Positions 9,160-16,507 of a stretch of 64,000 nt of DNA are shown piece after piece. The translations under genes were made by a program, and so were the position numbers. The stretch comes from Anaerobranca californiensis DSM 14826. GTDB taxonomy: Bacteria; Bacillota; Proteinivoracia; Proteinivoracales; Proteinivoracaceae. The stretch's first letter is position 1; the number at the start of each line of letters is the position of its first letter. Where the stretch lies: contig NZ_FRAI01000009.1 in assembly GCF_900142275.1 (NCBI RefSeq), positions 32,345 to 96,344 of the forward strand, written 5' to 3'. The notes below the pieces were generated by a model. The model was not told the DNA's origin and searched no databases. It saw only the letters and a list, made by a program, of their open reading frames with translations.

Positions 9160-9371
9160 CCAATCTTTTAAAAATTTAATTACGAAATTAAATATTAAGA
9201 AGTTTAATTCAATTATACTAAAAATTTTAAAATAATCAAGAGATTTTTTAATAATTTTACTTATATATTCAATAATTTTAAGATATAAATTGAAATTGTT
9301 GAAGTGGTCAAATTAAATCCCCATTTAGCATACAAAGAGTAAAATTATTAATAATTAATTTTAAAAAAGTC

Positions 9372-9400
9372 TTGACTTAAAGATATAAAAAGTATATAAT
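9372..9400 (+). promoter_or_regulatory. Sigma-A promoter for tRNA-Gly and tRNA-Met
   Basis: TTGACT, a 17-base spacer and a perfect TATAAT lie 32 bases before tRNA-Gly. This is the only clear signal in the 273-base gap between the ABC operon and the tRNA; the rest is AT-rich without visible structure. Confidence 0.75.
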
Positions 9401-9432
9401 TTATATTGCTGTGAGTGATAAATATCTTTTAT

Positions 9433-9506
9433 GCGGGTGTAGCTCAATGGTAGAGCTCTAGCCTTCCAAGCTAGCTACGTGGGTTCGATTCCCATCACCC
9501 GCTCCA
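9433..9506 (+). tRNA. tRNA-Gly (anticodon TCC)
   Basis: The 74 bases include CCA. The acceptor stem is GCGGGTG/CACCCGC, and the anticodon stem CTAGC/GCTAG encloses the loop CTTCCAA, so the anticodon is TCC. It is co-transcribed with the tRNA-Met that begins 23 bases downstream. Confidence 0.95.
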
Positions 9507-9529
9507 ATTTTATTTTAATTAAAGAATAT

Positions 9530-9606
9530 GGCGGCATAGCTCAGTTGGCTAGAGCATACGGTTCATACCCGTAGTGTCCGGGGTTCAAATCCCTGTGCCG
9601 CCACCA
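9530..9606 (+). tRNA. tRNA-Met (anticodon CAT)
   Basis: The 77 bases include CCA. The acceptor stem is GGCGGCA/TGCCGCC, and the anticodon loop TTCATAC gives CAT. The paired G1-C72 and the lack of three consecutive G-C pairs next to the anticodon loop argue against an initiator. An elongator Met tRNA is likely; a lysidine-modified Ile tRNA is the alternative. Confidence 0.9.
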
Positions 9607-9616
9607 ATAGGAAATT

Positions 9617-9645
9617 ACATCCCTTAAGGGATGTTTTTTATTTTT
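9617..9645 (+). terminator. Rho-independent terminator after tRNA-Met
   Basis: The palindrome ACATCCC-TTAA-GGGATGT is followed by a T-rich tail. Confidence 0.85.
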
Positions 9646-9694
9646 ATAACATAAATGTATGTAAAGGGAATACATTTATATAGGGGGTGATATA

Positions 9695-10165
9695 ATGGCC
9701 GAGGAAATTTTAAAAAGGCTAACTTTACCTGTGAGGAAAAAAACGGAACGAATTTTAAAACTTAATGAAGAAAAAAAGGAAATTAGTAATAAAATATTTA
9801 TCTCTGGAATTCTCTTATTTATATCATCTATATACATAATTTTAAACAGCATGATATATTTTAATGCCCTAGTCCCATTGTATGTCTTTGGATACATCGA
9901 ACCCATTAGGGGATTAAAAATATTAGATAAATTTTTTTTGATAACTTTAATTTGTATTAGTACCTATTTATATTTTATAAGCCAAAAAAATAAAAGTATA
10001 ATCAATCAATTTGAAAACCTAAGGATAAGTTTAATGAAAGATATAGGAACCTCTTTTTGCCTTTGTGATTTTGAATGTAAATGTAAAGATTACTTTGGTG
10101 GAAGAGATATTAAAGAAATATACCTAGAAATGATGGAGGGAGAGGGAATAGATTTAATAATCTAA
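9695..10165 (+). CDS. Unknown small membrane protein with a cysteine-rich segment
   Basis: I do not recognise this 156-residue protein. It starts at an ATG preceded by AGGGGGTGATATA. A basic, Glu/Lys-rich N-terminal helix is followed by two hydrophobic segments (about residues 34-52 and 75-92). The C-terminal tail contains SFCLCDFECKCK, four cysteines within eleven residues, which suggests a metal- or disulfide-binding patch. It stands alone between a tRNA terminator and its own terminator, so it is probably monocistronic. Confidence 0.6.
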   Translation: MAEEILKRLTLPVRKKTERILKLNEEKKEISNKIFISGILLFISSIYIILNSMIYFNALVPLYVFGYIEPIRGLKILDKFFLITLICISTYLYFISQKNKSIINQFENLRISLMKDIGTSFCLCDFECKCKDYFGGRDIKEIYLEMMEGEGIDLII

Positions 10166-10176
10166 AATTAAAATAA

Positions 10177-10213
10177 AAAGAGTCCCTAAAATCTAGAAGG
10201 GACTTTTATTTTT
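10177..10213 (+). terminator. Rho-independent terminator
   Basis: AGTCCCT and AGGGACT form a 7-bp stem with a TTTTATTTTT tail, just after the orphan membrane protein gene. Confidence 0.75.
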
Positions 10214-10261
10214 CGCAAAAAATGGTAAAATATATTTAAAATAAACAAAGGGGAGGTTTAA

Positions 10262-10753
10262 ATGAAAAAGGTTTATATATATACCGATGGAGCATGTTCT
10301 GGAAATCCTGGACCTGGAGGATATGGAACAATATTAAAGTATAATCAACATATCAAAGAATTATCAGAAGGATACAAACTCACTACTAATAACCGAATGG
10401 AGCTACTGGCAGTTATTAAGGGATTAGAAGCTTTAAAAGAACCTTGTGAAGTAACTATTTACTCAGATTCTAAATACATAGTAGATGCCATAAATCAAAA
10501 ATGGGTATATAAATGGAAAAACCAAGGATGGATGCGAAACAGTAAAGAAAAGGCTTTAAATTCTGACCTTTGGGAAAGACTTTTACAATTGATGGAACCC
10601 CATAAAACCCAATTTCTCTGGGTAAAAGGTCACTCAGGTCATCCTGAAAATGAAAGATGTGATTTTTTAGCTACAGAAGCCATTAAAAAACCACACCTTT
10701 TAGATGATGAAGAATTTATGAAAGAAAGATCTGTGGAAGACGGTTTATTTTAA
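10262..10753 (+). CDS. rnhA: Ribonuclease HI
   Basis: RNase HI cuts the RNA strand of RNA-DNA hybrids, for example R-loops and primer remnants. The 163 residues show the complete active-site set: YTDGACSGNPGPGGYG (first Asp), NRMELLAV (Glu), YSDSKYI (Asp) and HSGHPENERCD (final His/Asp). The length is normal for the E. coli-like type. The start follows AAAGGGGAGGTTTAA. It converges with a broken small gene on the opposite strand that overlaps its last few codons. Confidence 0.96.
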   Translation: MKKVYIYTDGACSGNPGPGGYGTILKYNQHIKELSEGYKLTTNNRMELLAVIKGLEALKEPCEVTIYSDSKYIVDAINQKWVYKWKNQGWMRNSKEKALNSDLWERLLQLMEPHKTQFLWVKGHSGHPENERCDFLATEAIKKPHLLDDEEFMKERSVEDGLF

Positions 10754-10950
10754 ACCTAATTTTCTTTCAAAATCTTTTACCATATTAGTATATTTTAAAA
10801 TAGCCTCTTGACTAGTTTCCCTGTTTTCATATTCTTCTACCATTTCATGAAACTTTTCTAAAGTTTCAGGCTTAAGTTGTTTTTCTGCGAATCTTCTATT
10901 TTTATTTTATTATACACCTTATTTTCTTTTTCTATTATGATATTTATCAC
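10745..10950 (-). pseudogene. Small unknown minus-strand gene interrupted by a -1 frameshift
   Basis: On the minus strand a GTG at 10950, preceded by AAAGGTAAAATT, opens a frame that begins MINIIIEKENKVYNKIK. The frame is lost near an A5 run (10899-10903 on the plus strand). The neighbouring frame continues as NRRFAEKQLKPETLEKFHEM and ends ...DFERKLGLK at 10745. One added A joins both into a 68-residue, strongly charged, helical protein. The 3' part has clear protein-like composition but no start codon of its own until an internal Met. I do not recognise the family. It is either a decayed gene or an assembly indel. Confidence 0.45.
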
Positions 10951-10996
10951 AATTTTACCTTTGATAAATAAAAAAACTTATTGAGGAGGAGTTTAA

Positions 10997-12241
10997 ATGG
11001 ATTATTTAGAAAAAACCCTTTACAATTATGAAACTTATGTAAATCCTGCCATGGCTAGGCTATTTCGCTTTATGGGTCTGGCCACTATCGAAGAAAAAGC
11101 TGAAGGAATATACATAATAGACAATAATGGTAAAAAATACATAGATTGTATCGGTGGGTATGGGTCTATTAACTTAGGCCATTGTAACAGAGAAGTTATT
11201 GATGCATGTAAAGAACAGATGGACAAAATGCCCCTATCTTCTAAAGTCCTCATCAACTCAAAACTTGCAGAACTTTGTGCATTACTTGGGGAAATTACTC
11301 CAGAAGGCTTGCAATACTCCTTTATTTGCAACAGTGGTGCAGAAGCGGTGGAAGGGGCTTTAAAATTAGCTAAAATAGCTACTGGAAAAAGTGAAATTAT
11401 TGCAACAAAAGGTGGTTTTCATGGAAAAACCTTAGGCTCTTTAAGTGCTACCGGTAGAGAACTTTTTAGAAAACCCTTTGAACCTCTCTTGCCAGGTTTT
11501 AAACACGTGCCCTTTGGTGATTTAAAGGCTATAGAAGAAGCTATAACCCCAGATACTGCAGCGGTAATCATTGAAATCATTCAAGGAGAAGGGGGAGTTA
11601 TTGTACCACCTGAAGGATATATTGTTGGTTTAAGGGAATTATGTACCCAAAAAGGAGTATTATTGATAGTAGATGAGGTACAAACAGGGATGGGTAGAAC
11701 AGGAAAAATGTTTGCTTGCGAACATTTTAATATAACTCCCGATATCCTTTGCCTTGCCAAGGCATTAGGGGGAGGGGTAATGCCAATAGGTGCCTTTATT
11801 TCTACTGAGAAACTGTGGGAAAAATTCATTGAAGCTCCTCTACTACATACATCTACCTTTGGAGGTAACCCACTAGCCTGTACAGCAGCTATTAAAACAA
11901 TTGAAATACTCAAACGGGATAATATCGTAGAAAAGGTTTGGGAAAAAGGCCAATATTTTATCAACAGACTTTTAAAACTCCAAGAAAAATATCCTAATGT
12001 TATTAAAGAAGTTAGGGGAATGGGACTCCTCATTGGTTTAGAATTTAGTAAAGAAGGTATTGGTGGTATGCTGATGTCAGAAGTTATTGATAGGGGGCTT
12101 TTAGTAGCTTATACTTTAAATAACGAAAAGATTATCCGGATTGAGCCACCATTAATTATAACTAAAGAGGAAATAGACAAAGTAGTGGAGATTTTAGATG
12201 AGGCTTTTGCCACTGTAGCGATGTTTGTGGAAGAACTATAG
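10997..12241 (+). CDS. Class III pyridoxal-phosphate aminotransferase (putrescine/ornithine type)
   Basis: The 414-residue enzyme belongs to the ornithine/acetylornithine/4-aminobutyrate aminotransferase family. It has the PLP-phosphate loop CNSGAEAVEGALKLA, the segment GGFHGKTLGSLSATG and the acidic motif VDEVQTGMGRTG. The Schiff-base lysine is in LAKALGGGVMPIGA. The N-terminus resembles putrescine aminotransferases in my recollection, but substrate specificity cannot be fixed from motifs. The start ATG follows GAGGAGGAGTTTAA. A START-like gene lies 20 bases downstream and is probably co-transcribed. Confidence 0.88.
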   Translation: MDYLEKTLYNYETYVNPAMARLFRFMGLATIEEKAEGIYIIDNNGKKYIDCIGGYGSINLGHCNREVIDACKEQMDKMPLSSKVLINSKLAELCALLGEITPEGLQYSFICNSGAEAVEGALKLAKIATGKSEIIATKGGFHGKTLGSLSATGRELFRKPFEPLLPGFKHVPFGDLKAIEEAITPDTAAVIIEIIQGEGGVIVPPEGYIVGLRELCTQKGVLLIVDEVQTGMGRTGKMFACEHFNITPDILCLAKALGGGVMPIGAFISTEKLWEKFIEAPLLHTSTFGGNPLACTAAIKTIEILKRDNIVEKVWEKGQYFINRLLKLQEKYPNVIKEVRGMGLLIGLEFSKEGIGGMLMSEVIDRGLLVAYTLNNEKIIRIEPPLIITKEEIDKVVEILDEAFATVAMFVEEL

Positions 12242-12261
12242 AGTTTAGGAGGGATAAAAAA

Positions 12262-12696
12262 ATGCCATTTGTAGAAACTAGTATTACAATTAAAGGAAAT
12301 ATAGAGGAGATTTATCCAATAGTCAAAGATATGGAAAGCTATCCTAATTTCATGGAAAGTGTGAAATCAGTTAAGGTAATAGAAAGGGTAGGCAATACTA
12401 CATTAACGAAATGGGAAACAGAACTTAAAGGAAAACCATTCAATTGGGTGGAAAAGGATACCTTTTATGATGAAGAATACAAAATCGAATATCAATTGGT
12501 TTCGGGAGATTTAAAGAAATTTGAAGGTCAATGGACATTAACACAGACAGAAAATGGGGTAGAAATCCACTTAACTGTAGACTTTGAATTTGGTGTTCCA
12601 ATGATAGCTTCACTACTGAATCCTATAGCTAAATTGATCATTAAACAAAATTGTGATTCTATGCTTGCCGCCATTAAACAACAAATAGAAGGTTAA
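12262..12696 (+). CDS. SRPBCC (START-like/polyketide-cyclase) family protein
   Basis: The 144 residues follow the SRPBCC pattern. It opens with FVETSITIKGNIEEIYPIVKDMESYPNFM, as in cyclase/dehydrase and RatA-like proteins, then runs through repeated beta strands to a long C-terminal helix. The fold forms a hydrophobic ligand cavity; the ligand here is unknown. The ribosome binding site is AGGAGGG. It sits 20 bases after the aminotransferase gene, suggesting one transcript, though no functional link is evident. Confidence 0.8.
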   Translation: MPFVETSITIKGNIEEIYPIVKDMESYPNFMESVKSVKVIERVGNTTLTKWETELKGKPFNWVEKDTFYDEEYKIEYQLVSGDLKKFEGQWTLTQTENGVEIHLTVDFEFGVPMIASLLNPIAKLIIKQNCDSMLAAIKQQIEG

Positions 12697-12765
12697 GTTT
12701 GTCTTAAACTGTCGGAAAAAATAAAAAAATTTGTATTGCCCAGAAAAAGAGGGATGGTGATTGTT

Positions 12766-13164
12766 ATGGAGAAAACCTTTGTGATGATCAAACCCGATGG
12801 TGTCAAAAGGGGACTTGTTGGAGAAATAATAAAGAGGTTTGAAAGAAAAGGTTATATCATTAAAGAACTGAAAATGATGACTATACCAGAAGACAAAGCT
12901 AAAGAACATTATAGACAGCACCAACAAAAACCTTTTTTTGATCAGTTAATTCAATATATTACCTCAGGGCCAGTAGTAGGGATGATCTTAGAGGGAGAAG
13001 ATTGTATTTCAGGGGTACGGACCATTGTTGGCAGTACTGACCCAGCAAAAGCTGCTCCTGGTACCATTAGGGCAGATTATGCCACTAACATCCGTTACAA
13101 TGTTATCCATGCCTCTGACTCCCCAGAAAGTGCCCAGCGGGAAATAGATTTATTTTTCAATTAG
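12766..13164 (+). CDS. ndk: Nucleoside diphosphate kinase
   Basis: Ndk exchanges the gamma phosphate between nucleoside triphosphates and diphosphates through a phospho-histidine. The protein starts MEKTFVMIKPDGVKRGL, the family N-terminus, and has RTIVGSTDPAKAAPGTIRADYA and the catalytic His in NVIHASDSPESAQREI. A longer frame begins at 12736, but ATG 12766 gives the normal start and length (132 residues) and is preceded by GATGGTGATTGTT. Confidence 0.95.
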   Translation: MEKTFVMIKPDGVKRGLVGEIIKRFERKGYIIKELKMMTIPEDKAKEHYRQHQQKPFFDQLIQYITSGPVVGMILEGEDCISGVRTIVGSTDPAKAAPGTIRADYATNIRYNVIHASDSPESAQREIDLFFN

Positions 13165-13180
13165 TATATTAGCAGGAATT

Positions 13181-13222
13181 CCTGTTATTTTGCCGAATTA
13201 GATATTAAACAAAATAACAGGA
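13181..13222 (+). promoter_or_regulatory. Inverted repeat reaching into the cheR ribosome binding site
   Basis: CCTGTTATTTTG (13181-13192) and CAAAATAACAGG (13211-13222) are perfect 12-base complementary arms around an 18-base loop. The right arm ends in the first bases of the GGAGGAG Shine-Dalgarno sequence of cheR, so folding would partly hide it. There is no T-run, which speaks against a simple ndk terminator. Confidence 0.55.
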
Positions 13223-13231
13223 GGAGTACCA

Positions 13232-14008
13232 ATGTTATCAGAACAAAAATATGGAGAATTCTTAGAAAAAATCTACAAAAAAACAGGACTAAATCTTAAC
13301 CATTACAAAGAAAAGCAGATGAAAAGAAGGATTGATTCACTAGTTCAAAAGTACAATAAAAATACTTATGAAGATTACTATAATTTAATTTCAGGAAACA
13401 GGGAACTTTTCGATGAGTTCATGGATAAAGTGACTATAAATGTCTCGGAGTTTTTCCGCAACCCAGACAGATGGGAAGTTTTAAAGAAAGAGATAATTCC
13501 CATCTTGCGACAATATAATAAAGGGAAGCTGAAGGTATGGAGTGCAGCCTGTTCTACCGGTCAAGAACCATACTCCCTAGCCATGCTTTTAACTAATTTA
13601 GAGATTCCCCACGAAATCTTAGCGACAGACTTAGACAAAAAAGTTTTAAGTAAAGCTAAAGAAGGGAAATATGATCTTAAAGAACTTTCCGGTATACCTG
13701 AAATTTACCACCAATATTTAATTAAAGAAAAAGACCAATTTAGAATTAATCCCAGTATTAAAACTAATATCACTTTTAAAGAACATAACCTCTTAACTAG
13801 TGATTATCCAAAGGGATTTGATTTAATCCTTTGTAGAAATGTCTTAATTTATTTTAAAGAAGAAATTAAAAAAGAAATTTATAGTCAATTTAATCAATCG
13901 TTAAACAGAGGGGGAGTATTATTTGTAGGAAGTACAGAACAAATTTTCTTCCCACAAAAATTAGGGTTTAAATCAATACAAACTTTTTTTTATCAAAAAA
14001 TAGAATAA
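13232..14008 (+). CDS. cheR: Chemotaxis protein methyltransferase CheR
   Basis: CheR methylates glutamates of chemoreceptors using S-adenosylmethionine. The 258 residues have the N-terminal helical domain with KEKQMKRRIDSL. The methyltransferase domain follows, with TINVSEFFRNPDRW, the SAM loop VWSAACSTGQEPYSLAM, ILATDLDKKVL, and DLILCRNVLIYF. It stands alone, with no other che gene within the window. The SD sequence AGGAGGAG is partly inside an inverted repeat, so its translation may be controlled. Confidence 0.93.
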   Translation: MLSEQKYGEFLEKIYKKTGLNLNHYKEKQMKRRIDSLVQKYNKNTYEDYYNLISGNRELFDEFMDKVTINVSEFFRNPDRWEVLKKEIIPILRQYNKGKLKVWSAACSTGQEPYSLAMLLTNLEIPHEILATDLDKKVLSKAKEGKYDLKELSGIPEIYHQYLIKEKDQFRINPSIKTNITFKEHNLLTSDYPKGFDLILCRNVLIYFKEEIKKEIYSQFNQSLNRGGVLFVGSTEQIFFPQKLGFKSIQTFFYQKIE

Positions 14009-14013
14009 AAAAA

Positions 14014-14066
14014 CCACCTAACAAGGTGGGATGAATGGTGTTGGTGTTGTATCAACACCATTTAAT
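14014..14066 (+). terminator. Tandem hairpins downstream of cheR
   Basis: A CCACCT/AGGTGG hairpin is followed by AATGGTGTTG...CAACACCATT, a perfect 10-bp stem with a 9-base loop. The T-run is weak (TTTAATTAATTTA). They probably end the cheR transcript before the opposing tRNA operon. Confidence 0.5.
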
Positions 14067-14079
14067 TAATTTATTAAAT

Positions 14080-14104
14080 AAAAAAAGACCTTAATTTAGG
14101 TCTT
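14080..14104 (-). terminator. Rho-independent terminator of the six-tRNA operon
   Basis: Read on the minus strand, AAGACCTAAATTAAGGTCTT forms a stem followed by a run of T residues, directly after tRNA-Lys. Confidence 0.85.
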
Positions 14105-14114
14105 GGATTCAAAA

Positions 14115-14190
14115 TGGTGAGCCATCCGCGACTCGAACGCGGGACACCCTGATTAAAAGTCAGGTGCTCTACCGACTGAGCTAATGGCTC
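14115..14190 (-). tRNA. tRNA-Lys (anticodon TTT)
   Basis: The 76 bases include CCA. The acceptor stem is GAGCCAT/ATGGCTC, and the anticodon loop CTTTTAA gives TTT. It is the last gene of the minus-strand tRNA operon. Confidence 0.95.
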
Positions 14191-14194
14191 ATAG

Positions 14195-14270
14195 TGGCTG
14201 GGGTAGTAGGACTCGAACCTACGAATGCGGGAGTCAAAGTCCCGTGCCTTACCGACTTGGCTATACCCCA
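14195..14270 (-). tRNA. tRNA-Gln (anticodon TTG)
   Basis: The 76 bases include CCA. The acceptor stem is TGGGGTA/TACCCCA, and the anticodon loop CTTTGAC gives TTG. Only four bases separate it from tRNA-Lys. Confidence 0.95.
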
Positions 14271-14278
14271 AAATTAAA

Positions 14279-14364
14279 TGGTGGAGAGGACTGGATTCGA
14301 ACCAGTGAAGGCGGAGCCAGCAGATTTACAGTCTGCCCCCTTTGGCCAACTCGGGAACCTCTCC
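14279..14364 (-). tRNA. tRNA-Tyr (anticodon GTA)
   Basis: The 86 bases include CCA and a long variable arm, as expected for bacterial tRNA-Tyr. The acceptor stem is GGAGAGG/CCTCTCC, and the anticodon loop CTGTAAA gives GTA. Confidence 0.95.
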
Positions 14365-14377
14365 ATGTTAAGAAAAA

Positions 14378-14453
14378 TGGAGCCGACGATGGGACTCGAA
14401 CCCGCAACCTGCTGATTACAAGTCAGCTGCTCTGCCAATTGAGCTACGTCGGC
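14378..14453 (-). tRNA. tRNA-Thr (anticodon TGT)
   Basis: The 76 bases include CCA. The acceptor stem is GCCGACG/CGTCGGC, and the anticodon loop CTTGTAA gives TGT. Confidence 0.95.
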
Positions 14454-14463
14454 ATATTTAAAG

Positions 14464-14540
14464 TGGCGGAGCTGACGGGATTCGAACCCGCGATCTCCTG
14501 CGTGACAGGCAGGCATGTTAGGCCTCTACACCACAGCTCC
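14464..14540 (-). tRNA. tRNA-Asp (anticodon GTC)
   Basis: The 77 bases include CCA. The acceptor stem is GGAGCTG/CAGCTCC, and the anticodon loop CTGTCAC gives GTC. The D-arm GGCCTAACATGCC is typical of tRNA-Asp. Confidence 0.95.
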
Positions 14541-14541
14541 A

Positions 14542-14618
<77 letters not shown>

Positions 14619-14630
14619 ACAACATTAACA

Positions 14631-14659
14631 AGTATAATACAACATAAAATTTAAGTCAA
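14631..14659 (-). promoter_or_regulatory. Sigma-A promoter of the six-tRNA operon
   Basis: On the minus strand TTGACT, a 17-base spacer and TATACT end 12 bases upstream of tRNA-Pro. The promoter lies in the short gap after the preceding minus-strand gene. Confidence 0.8.
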
Positions 14660-14677
14660 GTGTTTTTTTGAAAAAAA

Positions 14678-14929
14678 TTAAAAGTTTTTTATAGCATCCC
14701 AGAAATTGGACCACATATCTCTATCAAATAAAGATGTAAAATTACCTAGATTATCTTTAGTAATTAAATAAATTCCTATCTGTAGACCAATAATAAAAAG
14801 GAGAGCTGCCATCACTGGAAACCAAGTATATTTTAAAAATTTAACAGTTCCTTGGCTAACTACAACTTTAACTTTTTTAGGCTTTCTCTTTACTCCTCCC
14901 TTTTCAATCTTTGTTCTCATACGATCCAT
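14678..14929 (-). CDS. Small single-pass membrane protein, weakly EpuA-like
   Basis: This 83-residue protein is a basic cytosolic tail (KRKPKKVKVVV), one membrane helix (WFPVMAALLFIIGLQIGIYLI) and a short outer tail ending in DMWSNFWDAIKNF. I place the start at the ATG giving MDRMRTK, since AGGAGGTGTGGG lies just upstream; the frame is open 21 bases further. The layout (one GxxxG-containing helix, then a short tail with tryptophans) recalls the EpuA-type small proteins sometimes misnamed 'RNA polymerase subunit beta'. The similarity is weak. The function is unknown. Confidence 0.6.
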   Translation of the reverse strand: MDRMRTKIEKGGVKRKPKKVKVVVSQGTVKFLKYTWFPVMAALLFIIGLQIGIYLITKDNLGNFTSLFDRDMWSNFWDAIKNF

Positions 14930-15012
14930 TATACCCACACCTCCTAACATTTAAATTATACATTACAATAATTATCTATTACAAGAAATAATTTATTAAG
15001 GGGTAAAAACAG

Positions 15013-15633
15013 ATGAAAAAATTTTGTTCTATCATAATTTTAGCCTTTTTATTAAATCTAAGTACAGAGTATATTGAAAGAGAAGAGATACCTAAAGATT
15101 TAGGTTTAAATGTTCTGGAAATTTACAACTATAGAGAAAAAATACTGATATTTTTCGATGGTTATCATCAAAGTGGTGTGATTTATCTAGGGGATTATAA
15201 AGATATCCAGCAAATTTACGATTTTAGTGATTTTGACTTTATATTAGTTAAGGATAATACCAGTGATGTCAAAAACCTCAATTTCCACTATATAGGAGAA
15301 ATAACTAATATAGAATTACAAGATGAAGATAATAATCTAGTTATTATCGATGAAAATACCATATATTTTGAATTAAAAAGATTTAAGTTTATTATATCTA
15401 ATGATTTAGGGCCACTAGAACACCTTTATAAATATGATCCCCAATTTTTTATACTTAATCAAATGTCAGATATATCAAAGGTATTAGAAAGTTTTAGTAT
15501 AGAACATATTTATCTAGTTACCGAAGAGTATCCTTCAGAAGATTTTCCTTTAGTTTCTGTAATACCTAAGGGATATTATGTACAATTTATTTGCAATGAC
15601 AGTTCATATAAACATCAATTTAAGATTTATTAA
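15013..15633 (+). CDS. Unknown exported protein
   Basis: I do not recognise this 206-residue protein. It starts with a short signal-like sequence (MKKFCSIIILAFLLNLS) and continues with acidic alternating strands such as EKILIFFDGYHQSGVIYLGDY and IYFELKRFKFIISND. That looks like an all-beta or alpha/beta exported domain. No catalytic motif is visible. The start follows AAGGGGTAAAAACAG. The next gene, a zinc-ribbon protein, follows in the same direction after 85 bases. Confidence 0.55.
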   Translation: MKKFCSIIILAFLLNLSTEYIEREEIPKDLGLNVLEIYNYREKILIFFDGYHQSGVIYLGDYKDIQQIYDFSDFDFILVKDNTSDVKNLNFHYIGEITNIELQDEDNNLVIIDENTIYFELKRFKFIISNDLGPLEHLYKYDPQFFILNQMSDISKVLESFSIEHIYLVTEEYPSEDFPLVSVIPKGYYVQFICNDSSYKHQFKIY

Positions 15634-15718
15634 AATAAAAACCCCTACCCTTGGTATTTTTTATGAAAATTTTAATAGAAATTTAGTAAATAAAAATATA
15701 AGGTGGGGGATTATAAAA

Positions 15719-16090
15719 ATGATTTTAAAACTATTAAATGAATATGAGTTAAGAATTGCAGAACATGATCAGTACTTAGTGGTTTTTTTTAAACAAAACC
15801 CAGATGTAATAATTGGTCGTTTAAAAGTAAAAAATAGTTTTGAAAGGGAAGAACAAAAAGAACGCTTTAAACTAATGCCTGCAGATTTGGTAGATGACCG
15901 AATTCTCAGCCTCTTTGATGGAATTTTATATACAGGGGGAATAATATCTCCAGTAAGATGTATGTATTGTCATAAAAAGCTTTATTTTGATGAATACACC
16001 TTAAAAGACAACTATACTATAGAATGTTGTTATTGTCATAATAAAAATAAAATTCAATTCTGTAATTCAATTAGTGATATTATACTATAA
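15719..16090 (+). CDS. Unknown protein with a C-terminal zinc ribbon
   Basis: The frame is open from 15578, but that part overlaps the previous gene. ATG 15719, preceded by AAGGTGGGGGATTATAAAA, is the likely start and gives 123 residues. The C-terminal part has two knuckles, CMYCHKKL and CCYCHNKNK, spaced by about 20 residues, which should bind one zinc ion. The N-terminal 70 residues are unrecognised. A role in nucleic-acid or protein binding is possible but not shown. Confidence 0.6.
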   Translation: MILKLLNEYELRIAEHDQYLVVFFKQNPDVIIGRLKVKNSFEREEQKERFKLMPADLVDDRILSLFDGILYTGGIISPVRCMYCHKKLYFDEYTLKDNYTIECCYCHNKNKIQFCNSISDIIL

Positions 16091-16101
16091 AAATAGGGAA
16101 T

Positions 16102-16129
16102 AAAAAATTCGGAAGGGAATCCCCTTCCG
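16102..16129 (-). terminator. Terminator of the small acid-soluble spore protein gene
   Basis: CGGAAGGG-AATC-CCCTTCCG forms a perfect 8-bp stem, and on the minus strand it is followed by AATTTTTT. It lies 8 bases past the minus-strand stop and also faces the converging plus-strand gene. Confidence 0.8.
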
Positions 16130-16136
16130 GTAAAAA

Positions 16137-16355
16137 TTATAATTTCCCGTTTTCCATTAAATATTTTTCCGCATTTCTAATCATTACCTTAACCATAGCA
16201 CCACCAATTTTACCGCCAATTTTCCCACATTCGTAGGAAGTCATATTGGCCCAACCTTGTGTTTCAATTTTATTTTTAATTCCTAATTGTTCAGCTATTT
16301 CATATTTAAATTGATCTAGTATTTCTTCTGACATAATTTTATTTCTCTTAGCCAT
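16137..16355 (-). CDS. Alpha/beta-type small acid-soluble spore protein
   Basis: These proteins coat DNA in the forespore and protect it from UV and heat. The 72 residues contain the germination-protease site around KYEIAEQLGI and the two family motifs, here GWANMTSYECGKIGGKIGG and the C-terminal GAMVKVMIRNAEKYL. I place the start at the ATG giving MAKRNK, preceded by AAAGGAGGTGATATTT; the longer frame has no such site. It probably needs a forespore sigma factor. It lies downstream of the YhcN-like gene, with a hairpin between the two. Confidence 0.92.
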   Translation of the reverse strand: MAKRNKIMSEEILDQFKYEIAEQLGIKNKIETQGWANMTSYECGKIGGKIGGAMVKVMIRNAEKYLMENGKL

Positions 16356-16448
16356 AAATATCACCTCCTTTACTATTAGTTTTAGCATTAAATTATTTGC
16401 TATGTTAGTATTTCTTTCTATAATAACTGAAGTCTGCCATTTAATTTA

Positions 16449-16480
16449 AATAGGTGGAGTTTTTTTATTCTCCACCTATT
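16449..16480. terminator. Hairpin between the spore lipoprotein and SASP genes
   Basis: AATAGGTGGAG and CTCCACCTATT form a perfect 11-bp stem with a T-rich 10-base loop. It most likely ends the minus-strand lipoprotein transcript, although the better T tail is on the plus strand. Confidence 0.6.
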
Positions 16481-16507
16481 TTTATCAGCATTTTCAGAAT
16501 TTGTAAA

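Noticed and set aside
9530..9606. Initiator tRNA-fMet
   Set aside because: The acceptor stem has a paired first position and the anticodon stem lacks the three G-C pairs of initiators.
14014..14066. Tandem inverted repeats after cheR considered as a mobile-element end or CRISPR-like repeat
   Set aside because: The two hairpins differ in sequence and occur once each, and no further copies were seen by eye. A terminator region is simpler.
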